Assembly: GCF_000966285.1 (NCBI RefSeq)
Contig: NZ_KQ031391.1
Coordinates: 4,170,540 to 4,234,539 of the forward strand
DNA: 64,000 nt
Source of the DNA: Pseudofrankia sp. DC12
GTDB taxonomy: Bacteria; Actinomycetota; Actinomycetes; Frankiales; Frankiaceae
Direction: 5' to 3'
Shown: positions 50,193 through 59,368 of the stretch, piece by piece
Numbering within the stretch: position 1 is the stretch's first letter
Layout: every line of letters starts with the position of its first letter
Notes under the pieces: model-generated
Database searches by the model: none
Told to the model about the DNA's origin: nothing
The model's input: the letters and a program-made list of their open reading frames with translations, nothing else
Program-made: the position numbers and the translations under genes

Positions 50193-51422
50193 ATGCGGCT
50201 GAGGTTCTCACCGACGGCGCGGGCGGAGAAGGACGGGTCCGGGCTGGCGGCGGACGCCGGTGGTGGCCGGGTGCTGCCCGGTGTGGTGGTGCCACGCCGC
50301 TCGGCGGTCGCGTCGACAACGCTGGTTCCGGCGGGGGCATCTTCCTGGCCAGGGGCATCCGCGTCTCCGGGGGCGGCAGAGCCGGGGACCGCGGGCCAGC
50401 TCGTCGGTCCGGAGGGCGTGGCGGCCTCATCGCTGGTGGGCCAGCCGCGGGTGACCGCGGTCGCCCTGCCCGCGCCGCCAGCCCAGCCGATGCGGCTCGG
50501 CGTCATCGACATCGGCTCGAACACCGTGCATCTGCTGGTAGTCGACGCTCACCATGGCGCGGCGCCGCGGCCGGCGGCGAGCGTGCGGGTGCCGCTGCGG
50601 CTCGTCGAGCTGCTGGACGACTCCGGCGCGCTGTCGGTCAGCGGTGAGAACGCCCTCGTCGACTGCATCCTCGACCTGCGTCGGCAGGCCGAGGAACTGG
50701 CCGTCTTCGACCTCGTGGCGTTCGCCACATCCGCGTTGCGGGACGCCACCAACAGTGACGACGTCCTCGCTCGGCTGCGGTCGGTGACGGGGGTTGGGGT
50801 CGAGGTGCTGCCGGGTGACGACGAGGCGCGGCTGACCTTCCTCGCGGTCCGCCGCTGGCTCGGCTGGAGCGCCGGCCGCCTGCTCGCGATGGACATCGGC
50901 GGTGGCTCGCTGGAGATCGGCGCCGGCCTCGACGAGGAGCCCGACGTCGTCGCGTCGCTGCCGCTGGGCGCGAGCCGCCTCACCCGGGACTGGCTGACGA
51001 CCGACCCGCCGAGCCAGCGTGAGCTGTCCGCGCTGCGCCGTTACGTGCGGGCGCAGATCGCGCCGGTCGTCGGCAAGCTCTACCACGTCGGCGAGCCCAC
51101 CCGCGCGGTCGCGACCTCGAAGACCTTCCGCTCGCTGGCCCGGATCGCGGGCGCAGAGCCTTACAGCCGTGGGCCCTACCTCCGCCGGGTCCTGCGCCGG
51201 TCTGACCTGGAGGCGGCCGCGAAGGTGGTCTGCCGGATGTCCTCGACGACGCGGACCTCGCTGCCCGGGGTGTCCGCATCCCGCGCCGCACAGCTCGCCG
51301 CGGGCGCGGTGGTCGCCGTGGAGACGATGGACCTGCTGTCCGTCGACGAGGTGGAGATCTGCCCGTGGGCGCTGCGGGAGGGCATCATCCTGCGCCGGCT
51401 GGACACCTTGAACTTCGGCTGA
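50193..51422 (+). CDS. Ppx/GppA-family exopolyphosphatase
   Basis: The catalytic domain starts at about residue 100 with MRLGVIDIGSNTVHLLVVD (phosphate-binding loop). It continues with VAFATSALRDATNSDDVL, LPGDDEARLTFLAVRRWLG and the second nucleotide/phosphate loop LLAMDIGGGSLEI. Family members hydrolyse polyphosphate and/or pppGpp. ATG 50193 follows GGGGGA and gives 409 residues, including a 99-residue Ala/Pro/Gly N-terminal extension; an internal ATG at 50490 would give the usual ~310 residues. It follows senX3-regX3, as Rv0496 does in M. tuberculosis, so phosphate control is plausible. Confidence 0.92.
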   Translation: MRLRFSPTARAEKDGSGLAADAGGGRVLPGVVVPRRSAVASTTLVPAGASSWPGASASPGAAEPGTAGQLVGPEGVAASSLVGQPRVTAVALPAPPAQPMRLGVIDIGSNTVHLLVVDAHHGAAPRPAASVRVPLRLVELLDDSGALSVSGENALVDCILDLRRQAEELAVFDLVAFATSALRDATNSDDVLARLRSVTGVGVEVLPGDDEARLTFLAVRRWLGWSAGRLLAMDIGGGSLEIGAGLDEEPDVVASLPLGASRLTRDWLTTDPPSQRELSALRRYVRAQIAPVVGKLYHVGEPTRAVATSKTFRSLARIAGAEPYSRGPYLRRVLRRSDLEAAAKVVCRMSSTTRTSLPGVSASRAAQLAAGAVVAVETMDLLSVDEVEICPWALREGIILRRLDTLNFG

Positions 51423-51554
51423 GCCCCCGTGAACGGCCACAGAGGGTGAGATCGCTTGGCTCCCCGCCGGACGGGGCACCCCCGCCGTGATGGCCTAGCC
51501 TGGGAGCGCGGGCCGTGCGGGGGCTGGCCCTCCATCGCGGAAGAAGGTGTTCGG

Positions 51555-52628
51555 GTGCGAGTGGGTCACGGACTCGGACGGCTGGGAGCGCACGAGGCGG
51601 CCTCCCCGGCCGGCGCCCAGGGCGAGCACGCGCCCGCCCGCGACAGTGACGCGCCGGGTGACGTGACGACCGGCACCCCGGCTGGCGCTGTGGGTGCCAC
51701 GACGGGCGGCGTGGTACGCGCGCGGCCACGGCCGGTCGCGGGCGGGTCAGAGCGCGGTGGGCCGAGCCTCGTTGCCGCCGACCGGGGCAAGGAGCGGGTG
51801 GCGCGGATCCCGGCGGCGAAGGTCGCGCTGTCGACGGCGTCCACCTACCCCGAGTCGACGCCGGCAGCCTTCGAGATGGCCGCCCGGCTGGGCTACGACG
51901 GCGTCGAGATCATGGTCTGGACGGACCCGGTCAGCCAGGACCCGCAAGCGCTGCGGCGGCTGGTGGACTACCACGGCATCCCGGTGGCCGCGATCCACTC
52001 GCCCTGCCTGCTGCTCACCCAGCGGGTCTGGGGGACCGACCCGTGGGGCAAGCTGGTGCGGGCCCGTTCGGCGGCCGAGACGCTGGACGCGAAGACGGTC
52101 GTCGTGCATCCGCCGTTCCGCTGGCAGCGTGACTACGGACGGGACTTCATCGCGGGCATCGAACGGATGGCGCAGGAGACCGACATCCGCTTCGCCGTCG
52201 AGAACATGTTCCCGCTGCGGGCTCGTGGCCGCGAGGTGTCTGCCTACGCGCCGGACTGGTCGCCCGTCGAGGACGGCTACCGGCACGTCACCCTCGACCT
52301 GTCACACACCAGCGTCTCCCGCTCGAACGCGCTGGCGATGGCCGACGTGCTGGGCGACCGGCTGGCCCACGTGCACCTGGCCGACGGGGTCGGCTCGGCG
52401 AAGGACGAGCACCTGGTGCCGGGCCGGGGCACCCAGCCCTGCGCCCAGCTGCTCGAGCGGCTGGCCGCCCGGGGCTTCGACGGCACCGTCGTCGTCGAGA
52501 TCAACACCCGGCGGGCCGAGACCCGCGCGCAGCGGGAGGCCGACCTCGCCGAGGCGCTCGCCTTCACCCGGCTCAACCTCGCCGCGCCCGCAGCGGCGGC
52601 CAGCCCCGGCGGTCTCGTCCTGCCCTGA
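51555..52628 (+). CDS. Sugar phosphate isomerase/epimerase (xylose isomerase-like TIM barrel)
   Basis: The 357-residue product has a variable ~85-residue N-terminus and then an AP-endonuclease-2/xylose-isomerase-like barrel: [84 protein letters not shown] and [10 protein letters not shown]. The Glu, His and Asp residues in these motifs match the family metal site. Substrate unknown; the mycobacterial homologue is Rv0498. GTG 51555 follows GAAGAAGG; other starts are possible. Confidence 0.88.
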   Translation: MRVGHGLGRLGAHEAASPAGAQGEHAPARDSDAPGDVTTGTPAGAVGATTGGVVRARPRPVAGGSERGGPSLVAADRGKERVARIPAAKVALSTASTYPESTPAAFEMAARLGYDGVEIMVWTDPVSQDPQALRRLVDYHGIPVAAIHSPCLLLTQRVWGTDPWGKLVRARSAAETLDAKTVVVHPPFRWQRDYGRDFIAGIERMAQETDIRFAVENMFPLRARGREVSAYAPDWSPVEDGYRHVTLDLSHTSVSRSNALAMADVLGDRLAHVHLADGVGSAKDEHLVPGRGTQPCAQLLERLAARGFDGTVVVEINTRRAETRAQREADLAEALAFTRLNLAAPAAAASPGGLVLP

Positions 52629-52679
52629 TCCCGGGGGGACGGCGGTGGCGCCGAGGTGCTTCGGTGCCACGATTGGGAC

Positions 52680-53438
52680 ATGGGTTCACGTTCGCTGTTC
52701 GACCCGCTCGTCGACGCCTATGACGCGGCACGGCCCACCTACCCCGACACGCTGTTCGACGATCTGGAACGGCTCGCCGGCCGGCCCATCGCCGGCACGG
52801 ATGTCGTCGAGGTCGGCGCGGGAACCGGTATCGCCACCCGGGGGCTGCTCGACCGCGGCGCTCGGGTCGTCCCGTTCGACATCGGCGCGAGCATGCTCGG
52901 CCGGCTACGGGAACGCACCCCGGGGATTCCGGCGGCACTCGGTGACGGCGAGGCGTTGCCACTGCGGGCCGGCGTCGCAGACCTGGTCTGCTACGCACAG
53001 GCGTGGCACTGGATGCGGGTGCCGGCCGCCGCGGCCGAGGCCGCCCGGGTGCTGCGTCCCGGCGGGGCGCTCGCCGTCTGGTGGAACGACGTGGACGCCG
53101 AGGACGAGCGCTGGTGGCAGCGCCAGCAGGACCGGCTGGAAGCGATGAGCCCCGGCTACACGCGCGGCTACCGGACCAGGCCCTATGCCGACGAGCTGCG
53201 CTGGACCGGGCAGTTCGCCGACGTCGTGACCCTCGCCGGCCGTTGGGTCCGGCGCCTCGACCTCGAGACCTACCTGACCTGGCTTCGGTCCAAGTCCTAT
53301 GTCGCCGCGATCGGGGATCGCGAGCAGGACTTCCTCGAAGCGGAGCGTCGCTCGATGCTGCGTGCCTTCCCCGACGGAGTCATCAAGGAGCCGTTCCGCA
53401 CCCTGCTCGTCGTGGCGGTCGTCGGGACCGGGTCCTGA
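52680..53438 (+). CDS. SAM-dependent class I methyltransferase
   Basis: The 252-residue product has motif I VVEVGAGTGIATRGLLDRGA, the acidic VVPFDIGASML end of strand 2, and a motif IV-VI region DLVCYAQAWHWM and ARVLRPGGALAVWWND. This fits the UbiE/Trans-aconitate-like group (methyltransf_11). Substrate unknown. ATG 52680 lies 51 bp after the isomerase and they may be co-transcribed. Confidence 0.9.
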   Translation: MGSRSLFDPLVDAYDAARPTYPDTLFDDLERLAGRPIAGTDVVEVGAGTGIATRGLLDRGARVVPFDIGASMLGRLRERTPGIPAALGDGEALPLRAGVADLVCYAQAWHWMRVPAAAAEAARVLRPGGALAVWWNDVDAEDERWWQRQQDRLEAMSPGYTRGYRTRPYADELRWTGQFADVVTLAGRWVRRLDLETYLTWLRSKSYVAAIGDREQDFLEAERRSMLRAFPDGVIKEPFRTLLVVAVVGTGS

Positions 53439-53464
53439 CGGGTCGCCCGACGCCCCGCTTGTCG

Positions 53465-53479
53465 GGCGCTGAGCGCCCG
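53465..53479 (+). terminator. Short GC hairpin after the methyltransferase
   Basis: GGGCGCT and AGCGCCC (53465-53479) face each other across one base, 26 bases after the stop. Confidence 0.4.
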
Positions 53480-53631
53480 CTCAACCCTTCGCGGGTTGGA
53501 CCTGATGCCTGCGGCCCGGGGCGATGCGTGCTCGGGGCCTCTGCTCCGCTCTCGGGACCAGGTTCCGCGCCTGATCGGCGGTGGGCCGTAGCCTGGCTGG
53601 CGGTGTACGCGGGCAGGGCTGAGGAGCAGGC

Positions 53632-54432
53632 ATGAATGTGACGATCGTGGGCGTCGGCCGGCTGGGCGAGGCGTTGCTGGCCGGGCTGCTGCGCTCCGGC
53701 GTCGATCCCAGGGAGATCGTGGTCGCGGAGAAGGACCCGGCCAGGGTGGCGAACATCTGCGCCCAGCACGGGGTCACGGCAGCCGCCCCGGCCGAGGCGG
53801 TGGCCGGGGCCGACGTGGTGATCGTCGCCGTCAAGCCGTACGACATGGCCGGGCTGCTGGCCGACATCGGCGCCAAGCTGGCCCCGGGCGCGTTCGTGGT
53901 GTCGCTGGCGGCGGGGATCACGCTGACCTTCCTGCAGGACGCACTGCCCGCCAGCACGCCGGTGGTGCGGGTGATGACCAACACCCCGCTGCTCGTCGGC
54001 GCGGCGATGTCGGCGATCTGCGCGGGCCGGCACGCGGGTGACGGGGAGCTGGCCCGTACCGAGGAGCTGCTCGCCGCCGTCGGCCGGGTCGTCCGGGTCC
54101 CCGAGTCGCAGCTGGACGCTGTCACGGCGCTTTCCGGTAGTGGCCCGGCTTACTTCTTCTACCTGATCGACGCGATGATCGAGGCCGGGGTGCTGCTCGG
54201 TGTCCCCCGCCCGCTGGCCACCGAGCTGATGGTGCAGACGGCGCTGGGCTCGGCCCAGATGCTGCGCGAGACCAGTGAGCACCCGGCGCTGCTGCGGGAG
54301 GCCGTGACTTCCCCGGCCGGGACCACGGCGGCCGCGCTGCGCGAGTTCGACCGCCAGGCGGTGCGGGGAGCGATCCTCGACGCGCTGGTGGCGGCGCGTG
54401 ACAGGTCCGTCGAACTGGGCGGACCCAGCTGA
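53632..54432 (+). CDS. proC: Pyrroline-5-carboxylate reductase
   Basis: ProC reduces pyrroline-5-carboxylate to proline with NAD(P)H. The 266-residue product has the Rossmann motif VTIVGVGRLGEALLAGLLRS, VIVAVKPYDM, RVMTNTPLLVG and the C-terminal signature AVTALSGSGPAYFFYLIDAM with HPALLREAVTSPAGTTAAAL. Length is normal. ATG 53632 follows GAGGAGCAGG. It occupies the same position as Rv0500 in the mycobacterial block. Confidence 0.97.
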   Translation: MNVTIVGVGRLGEALLAGLLRSGVDPREIVVAEKDPARVANICAQHGVTAAAPAEAVAGADVVIVAVKPYDMAGLLADIGAKLAPGAFVVSLAAGITLTFLQDALPASTPVVRVMTNTPLLVGAAMSAICAGRHAGDGELARTEELLAAVGRVVRVPESQLDAVTALSGSGPAYFFYLIDAMIEAGVLLGVPRPLATELMVQTALGSAQMLRETSEHPALLREAVTSPAGTTAAALREFDRQAVRGAILDALVAARDRSVELGGPS

Positions 54433-54608
54433 GCTGACGTGTCCGCGCCGAGCGGGTGGTACTGTCCGGCCACCGTAGCCCTGGCCGCGGCCGGTGCGCT
54501 GGGCGGAACCGCGCGCTGACTGGCCGTGTCAGGGCGGCCACCCATCCAGGCCGGTGCTGGGCGGTAGGCTCACCCGGTAGCTCTCCTCCACACAGATCGG
54601 TCGTATTC

Positions 54609-54707
54609 GTGGGTTCTGTTATCAAGAAGCGTCGCAAGCGGATGGCGAAGAAGAAGCACCGCAAACTTCTCAAGCGCACCCGCGTCCAGCGTCGCAACAA
54701 GAAGTAG
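54609..54707 (+). CDS. 30S ribosomal protein bS22 (AURKAIP1/COX24 domain)
   Basis: The 32-residue, extremely basic peptide ([20 protein letters not shown], then [11 protein letters not shown]) is the small actinobacterial ribosomal protein bS22, present in the same place after proC in mycobacteria (Rv0500B). It binds rRNA near the decoding region in solved mycobacterial ribosomes. GTG 54609 is the start. The small HTH gene that lies between proC and this gene in mycobacteria (Rv0500A) is missing. Confidence 0.93.
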   Translation: MGSVIKKRRKRMAKKKHRKLLKRTRVQRRNKK

Positions 54708-55044
54708 TCGGCAAGAACGCCCCGAGGCCCCCGACGTCGCGCGTCGCGCGGCCGGGGGTCGACTGGTGAGCGGCCACGGATGCGCGATCGCTGGTCGCGT
54801 CGCGCATCCGGCCGGGCGTCAACCGGTCCGGCCCACGGCGCTGGATGCCGCCTCCCGCCTCCCGCCGCTCGTCCGGGCGTCTCCTGCGAGCCGCGTCCAC
54901 GGGCTGCGGGCGCCGCGCTCGGGACGGGGGCATGTATCCCCGAGGTTTCCTCGTCGTGGTTGCGCCCGGCTGGGACCTTGGTCCTGTGGGACGCTGCTCG
55001 CCGGGTGGCAACGAGGCCACCCGTGCGTCTGCGGGGTGCGACTG
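54708..55044. other. 337-bp gap with terminator-like hairpins
   Basis: CCCCCG (54728-54733) and CGGGGG (54753-54758) bracket a GC-rich stretch just after bS22. GATGCGCGA (54779-54787) pairs perfectly with TCGCGCATC (54800-54808). The rest, to 55044, shows no gene; the frame before the next start has no family similarity. Confidence 0.5.
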
Positions 55045-56049
55045 ATGACGTCGAGCGAGGCGAGCACGGGCATAGCAGCCGCGGCGGGCGATGGCGCCGG
55101 CTCGGCGGGATGGGTCAACTTCCTTTCGGACTACGGGCTCGACGACACCTGCGTCGGCGTGGTTCACGGGGTCATCGCCCGGCACGCGCCGGGTGCCAGG
55201 GTTCTCGACGTCTGCCACGCGGTCGCCGCGCAGGACATCGAGCATGGCGCCGGCCTGCTGGCCGACAGCGTCTGCTACCTGCCGGTAGGCGTGCACCTCG
55301 CGATCGTCGAACGGCTCGATGTCGCCGCGGCCGCCGACAGTGCGCGGCCCGGGGGGCACCCCGCCGCCTCGGCCGCGCGGGGCGTCGCGATTCGCACGGC
55401 CGACGGATCGACCTTCGTCGCCCCGGACAACGGCCTCACCTCGCTCGCCTGGGACATCCTCGGTGGCGTGGTGGCGGCCCACGAGATCTCCAACCCGGCG
55501 CTGTGGCTACCGCTGCCGAGTGTCGTCTTCCGCGGCCGGGACGTCTACGCCCCGGTCGCCGCGCGGCTGGCCGCTGGGCTGGCCCTCGCCGAGGTCGGGC
55601 CGCGGATCGACGCCGGGTCGCTGGTCAGGCTTACCCGGCCTGGCTGCGTCGTCGATGACGACCATCTGCACGCCCGGGTGCTGGCCGTCGATCACTTCGG
55701 CAACCTCTCACTCAACGTAACTAGGCAGGATCTTGAGGCCGCCGGCGTGCTGCTCGGCGACCAGGTCGAGATCCGCGCCGCCGGGCGTCAGCACCTGTTG
55801 CCCTTCACCTACACCTACGGGGACGTTCCGGTCGGGCGGGCGGCTCTGTGCGAGGACGCGCTGCACCGGGTCATGCTCGCCGTCAACTGCGGACGCGCCA
55901 GCGACCTGCTGCGGCTGCGCCGCGGCGACGCCGTCGTCATCGGCCAGCCGCCGCGTGAGCCTGCTTTCGGCTCCCCGTCGGGGTCGGCCGAGGGGGCTGG
56001 GCCGGTGGCGCGGGCGACCTCGGTCGTCAGCCTGCCGGCGCTCGCCTGA
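55045..56049 (+). CDS. SAM hydroxide adenosyltransferase family protein (DUF62)
   Basis: The 334-residue product matches the fluorinase/chlorinase-fold family whose common members split S-adenosylmethionine with water to adenosine and methionine. Visible: VNFLSDYGLDDTCVGVVHGV (N-terminal Asp motif), VLDVCHAVAAQDIEHGAGLL, TFVAPDNGLTSLAWDI and the C-terminal barrel VLAVDHFGNLSLNV. An Ala/Gly insert (about residues 90-115) and a C-terminal Ser/Gly tail are additions. ATG 55045 is used; GTG starts lie upstream. Confidence 0.9.
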   Translation: MTSSEASTGIAAAAGDGAGSAGWVNFLSDYGLDDTCVGVVHGVIARHAPGARVLDVCHAVAAQDIEHGAGLLADSVCYLPVGVHLAIVERLDVAAAADSARPGGHPAASAARGVAIRTADGSTFVAPDNGLTSLAWDILGGVVAAHEISNPALWLPLPSVVFRGRDVYAPVAARLAAGLALAEVGPRIDAGSLVRLTRPGCVVDDDHLHARVLAVDHFGNLSLNVTRQDLEAAGVLLGDQVEIRAAGRQHLLPFTYTYGDVPVGRAALCEDALHRVMLAVNCGRASDLLRLRRGDAVVIGQPPREPAFGSPSGSAEGAGPVARATSVVSLPALA

Positions 56050-56199
56050 GCCGCTGCTGGCGGCAGGTGACCGCCGGGTTGCGGGCGGGCGGCCGCCGTC
56101 GGGCCGGTGACGCTACGGAGTGGAATCGCGTCAGAGCAGGCGTACGATGACCGGGACGCCAAGGCACGGCCCGCATCTGACGGCGCCCTGGGAGCCCAC

Positions 56200-57240
56200 A
56201 TGAGACCACGCCGCGTGCTTGTCACCGGTGTGTCCCGTCCGCTAGGCGCGGACGTCGCCCGAGCCCTCGCGGCGAGTCCGCAGATCGAGACCGTGATCGG
56301 GGTCGACACGGTCGCGCCAGGCGACGACCTCGGCCGGACGAGGTTCGTGCGCGCCGACATCCGCAACCCGCTGATCGCCAAGGTGATCGGCACGGCCGGC
56401 ATCGACACCGTCCTGCACCTGAACCTCATCGCGAACCCGGTCGTCGTCGGCGGCCGGACGGCGATGAAGGAAATCAACGTCATCGGCACGATGCAGCTGC
56501 TCGCCGCCTGCCAGAAGTCGGAGACGGTCAACCGGCTGGTCGTCCGGTCCACGACGACGATCTACGGCTCCTCGCCGCGCGACCCGGCGCTGTTCACCGA
56601 GGACATGGAGCCGCGCCAGCTGCCGCGCGGCGGCTATGGCAAGGACGCCGTCGAGGTCGAAGGCTACGTAAGAGGTTTCAGCCGCCGCAGGCCGGATATC
56701 GCGGTGACCGTGTTGCGGTTCGCGAACATCCTCGGCCCCGGCGTCGACAGCCCGTTGGCGCGTTACTTCGAGTTTCCGGTCGTGCCGACCGTGCTGGGCT
56801 TCGACCCGCGCATCCAGTTGCTGCACTCGTCCGACGCGCTCGCGGTGCTGCTACGGGCCGCCGGGGGAGGGCACGCAGGCACGTTCAACGTCGCGGGTGA
56901 CGGCATTCTGCTGCTCTCGCAAGCCGTCCGTCGGTCTGGTCGGCCGCCGATCCCGGTGCCGTTCCCGGCGGTCAGCTCGCTGTCGAGGCTCGCCAGCCGG
57001 CTTCGGGTGGTGGACTTCCCGCCCGAGCAGGTCGGCTTCCTCGCGCACGGCCGTGCGGTCGACACGACTCGCCTGCGCGAGGTCTTCGGCTACACGCCGC
57101 GCTACACGACCGCGGCGGCGTTCGACAGCTTCGTCAGGGAACGGGGCCTGCGCCCGACGATCGACCCTGAGCAGGTCGTCAAAGCGGAGCAGGCCCTGCT
57201 CGGCCTGTTGGCCCGGCGCCGGTTGGTGGGTGCGCCGTGA
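56200..57240 (+). CDS. NAD-dependent epimerase/dehydratase (SDR, galE2-like)
   Basis: The 346-residue product has the nucleotide-binding VLVTGVSRPLGADVARAL, the Asp VIGVDTV, VLHLNLIANPVVVGG, the active-site STTTIYGSSPRD and a YxxxK in GGYGKDAVEVEGY, and LRFANILGPGVDSPLARY. It belongs to the extended SDR family with Rv0501 (galE2). ATG 56200 follows GGGAG. Its stop overlaps the PlsC-like start (GTGA), so the two are translationally coupled, which suggests a shared lipid or glycan pathway. Confidence 0.92.
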   Translation: MRPRRVLVTGVSRPLGADVARALAASPQIETVIGVDTVAPGDDLGRTRFVRADIRNPLIAKVIGTAGIDTVLHLNLIANPVVVGGRTAMKEINVIGTMQLLAACQKSETVNRLVVRSTTTIYGSSPRDPALFTEDMEPRQLPRGGYGKDAVEVEGYVRGFSRRRPDIAVTVLRFANILGPGVDSPLARYFEFPVVPTVLGFDPRIQLLHSSDALAVLLRAAGGGHAGTFNVAGDGILLLSQAVRRSGRPPIPVPFPAVSSLSRLASRLRVVDFPPEQVGFLAHGRAVDTTRLREVFGYTPRYTTAAAFDSFVRERGLRPTIDPEQVVKAEQALLGLLARRRLVGAP

Positions 57241-59273
57241 CCGCCGCCGGCCAGCCGCCGCCCGGTGAGGCCCAGATCATCCCGTTGGCTCGCCCAGCTC
57301 GCCGGGCCGGCGCGAAGGCGCCCGGCGCTGGCAAGCCGTCGCCCGCAGATCCAGGTGGTGGTGACGCGGAGTCGCCCGGCGCGACGATCTCGCCGATGGG
57401 TCGGGCTATCTCGTCTGGCCGTGTTGCGCTGCCGAACTCCCGCCCCGCCCCCGAGTCCGGCGCCGCGACAGACGGCGCGCCGTCGACGAGCGCGGGAGCC
57501 GTGGACGCCCGGCCACGGCCGAGTTCGCGGCTCGGGGCGGGCCCCAGCCCGACGGCCGACAGGGGATCTTCGCCGGACCTGAGATCCTCGGACCTCGCCG
57601 CGGCCACGGACCGAACGGCCGCGTCGGATCGGGTTGCCTCATCGAGCCAGCCGGCGCCCCTGCGCGGAGGCGCGTCGGCCGGCGCCGCGGCGCGCGCGGA
57701 CGAGCCCCGGAAACCGGAGCTGTTGCCCGGTGACGAGCCGAAGTCGCCCCGGCGGCGAGCCGGCGGGTCCGGGTCCGCCCGCGGCCCGGCGCTGGCCGCG
57801 GCCTCCGGCCCAGCGCGGACAGCGACCACCCGGACGAGAGCCGCGCGGCCCGCGCCCCAGGACATCGACCAGCCCGCCCCGACCGACGACGACAGGACCG
57901 CGCGGGACGCCGCCTCTGACGCCCCTGCCTCCTCCGGCGGTGTTGCCGGGTCCAGCCAAGCTGCCGCGTCCAGGCGCTCCGCCGCGTCCAACCGAACCAC
58001 GCCCTCGAAGCGCGCCGCCCCCTCGAGCCGCGGCGGCTCTGCCCGCGCGACAGGTCCTGCCGCAGCGGGCAAGGACGTCGATGACCTGGCGGCCAAGGCC
58101 GGGACCGCGACGAGCCGCGGGGCCGCGCGGAGCCGGGCGCAGCGAGCGGACGCCGCGCCGCCGCCGGCCGGCACAGCCAGCGCTTCCACCCGAGCTGGCG
58201 CGACGACGAAAGGACCCGGGCGGTCCAGGACGGCCCGGGTCGTCGCCGAGCGCGCCGGCGGGGAGCCGGAACAGCCGGGCGACCACCAGGCGACGCACCC
58301 GGCGCGCCGCGGCGACGACCACACGCCGCAGCGCCCCGCTCGGGCGCGCGCCGCGGCCGCGACGTCCGCAGACGCCACGACCACCCCGCTCGCCGCCCCG
58401 CCGAGCGCCGGGGAGCAGCCCATCGCGGACCCCGCCGGCCTCGAACGTGCCCTCGCCGGCATGTTGGCCTTCCTGCGGCGGCGGATCACCGGGGACTACG
58501 ACATCGACGAGCTCGGCTTCGACGCGGACCTGACCGAGCATGTCGTCGCCCCTCTACTGCGCCCGGTCTACCGGAACTACTTCCGGGTGGAGACCCGGGG
58601 CCTGGAGAACATTCCCGACACCGGTGGCGCGCTGGTCGTCGCCAACCACTCCGGAACGCTGCCGATCGACGCGCTGATGACCGCGATGGCGCTGCTGGAC
58701 CACCATCCAGCCCACCGCTACCTCAGGATGCTCGCCGCCGATCTGGTGTTCTCGCTGCCGTTCCTCGCGCCGATAGCCCGCAAGACAGGCAACACCCTGG
58801 CCTGCCAGGCCGACGCGGAGCGGCTGCTGGGCAAGGGCGAGCTGGTCGGCGTCTGGCCGGAGGGCTTCAAAGGGGTCGGGAAGCCCTACTCGGAGCGGTA
58901 CAAGCTGCAACGCTTCGGTCGCGGCGGCTTCGTCTCAGCGGCGCTACGGACCGGGGTGCCGATCATCCCGTGCACGATCGTCGGCGCCGAGGAGATCTAC
59001 CCGATGCTCGGCAATTCCAAGACGGTCGCCCGGCTGCTCGGCCTGCCGTACTTCCCGCTGACGCCGGCCTTCCCCTGGCTCGGCCCGCTCGGCATGGTCC
59101 CGCTGCCGTCCAAGTGGCTCATCGAGTTCGGCGAGCCGGTCGACACCTCGTCGCTCACCCCCGCCGCGGCGGAGGACCCCATGCTGGTCTTCGAGCTCAC
59201 CGACCGCATCCGCGAGACCATCCAGCACACCCTCTACGGCCTCCTCATGCAGCGCCGCTCGGTCTTCTTCTAG
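57237..59273 (+). CDS. PlsC-type acyltransferase with a long disordered N-terminus
   Basis: The C-terminal ~280 residues are a 1-acylglycerol-3-phosphate acyltransferase-like domain: NHSGTLPID (from residue 470, a variant of the NHX4D motif with His471), a membrane-edge region, and VWPEGFKG (about residue 540) as the glycerol-phosphate site, then VPIIPCTIVGAEEIYPML. The mycobacterial counterpart (Rv0502) is ~350 residues. Here the first ~395 residues are a Pro/Ala/Arg/Ser-rich sequence with no fold, encoded in the same uninterrupted frame. GTG 57237 overlaps the epimerase stop. The role is acyl transfer in lipid synthesis; the acceptor is unknown. Confidence 0.88.
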   Translation: MTAAGQPPPGEAQIIPLARPARRAGAKAPGAGKPSPADPGGGDAESPGATISPMGRAISSGRVALPNSRPAPESGAATDGAPSTSAGAVDARPRPSSRLGAGPSPTADRGSSPDLRSSDLAAATDRTAASDRVASSSQPAPLRGGASAGAAARADEPRKPELLPGDEPKSPRRRAGGSGSARGPALAAASGPARTATTRTRAARPAPQDIDQPAPTDDDRTARDAASDAPASSGGVAGSSQAAASRRSAASNRTTPSKRAAPSSRGGSARATGPAAAGKDVDDLAAKAGTATSRGAARSRAQRADAAPPPAGTASASTRAGATTKGPGRSRTARVVAERAGGEPEQPGDHQATHPARRGDDHTPQRPARARAAAATSADATTTPLAAPPSAGEQPIADPAGLERALAGMLAFLRRRITGDYDIDELGFDADLTEHVVAPLLRPVYRNYFRVETRGLENIPDTGGALVVANHSGTLPIDALMTAMALLDHHPAHRYLRMLAADLVFSLPFLAPIARKTGNTLACQADAERLLGKGELVGVWPEGFKGVGKPYSERYKLQRFGRGGFVSAALRTGVPIIPCTIVGAEEIYPMLGNSKTVARLLGLPYFPLTPAFPWLGPLGMVPLPSKWLIEFGEPVDTSSLTPAAAEDPMLVFELTDRIRETIQHTLYGLLMQRRSVFF

Positions 59274-59368
59274 CCCGGCCCGGGGCAGCGCCGGAACCGA
59301 GCCCCGTCAAATTCGGGGGGAGTACCACCCGAACCAGGACTGTCGCACCCATCAGGCATGATCCGCGC

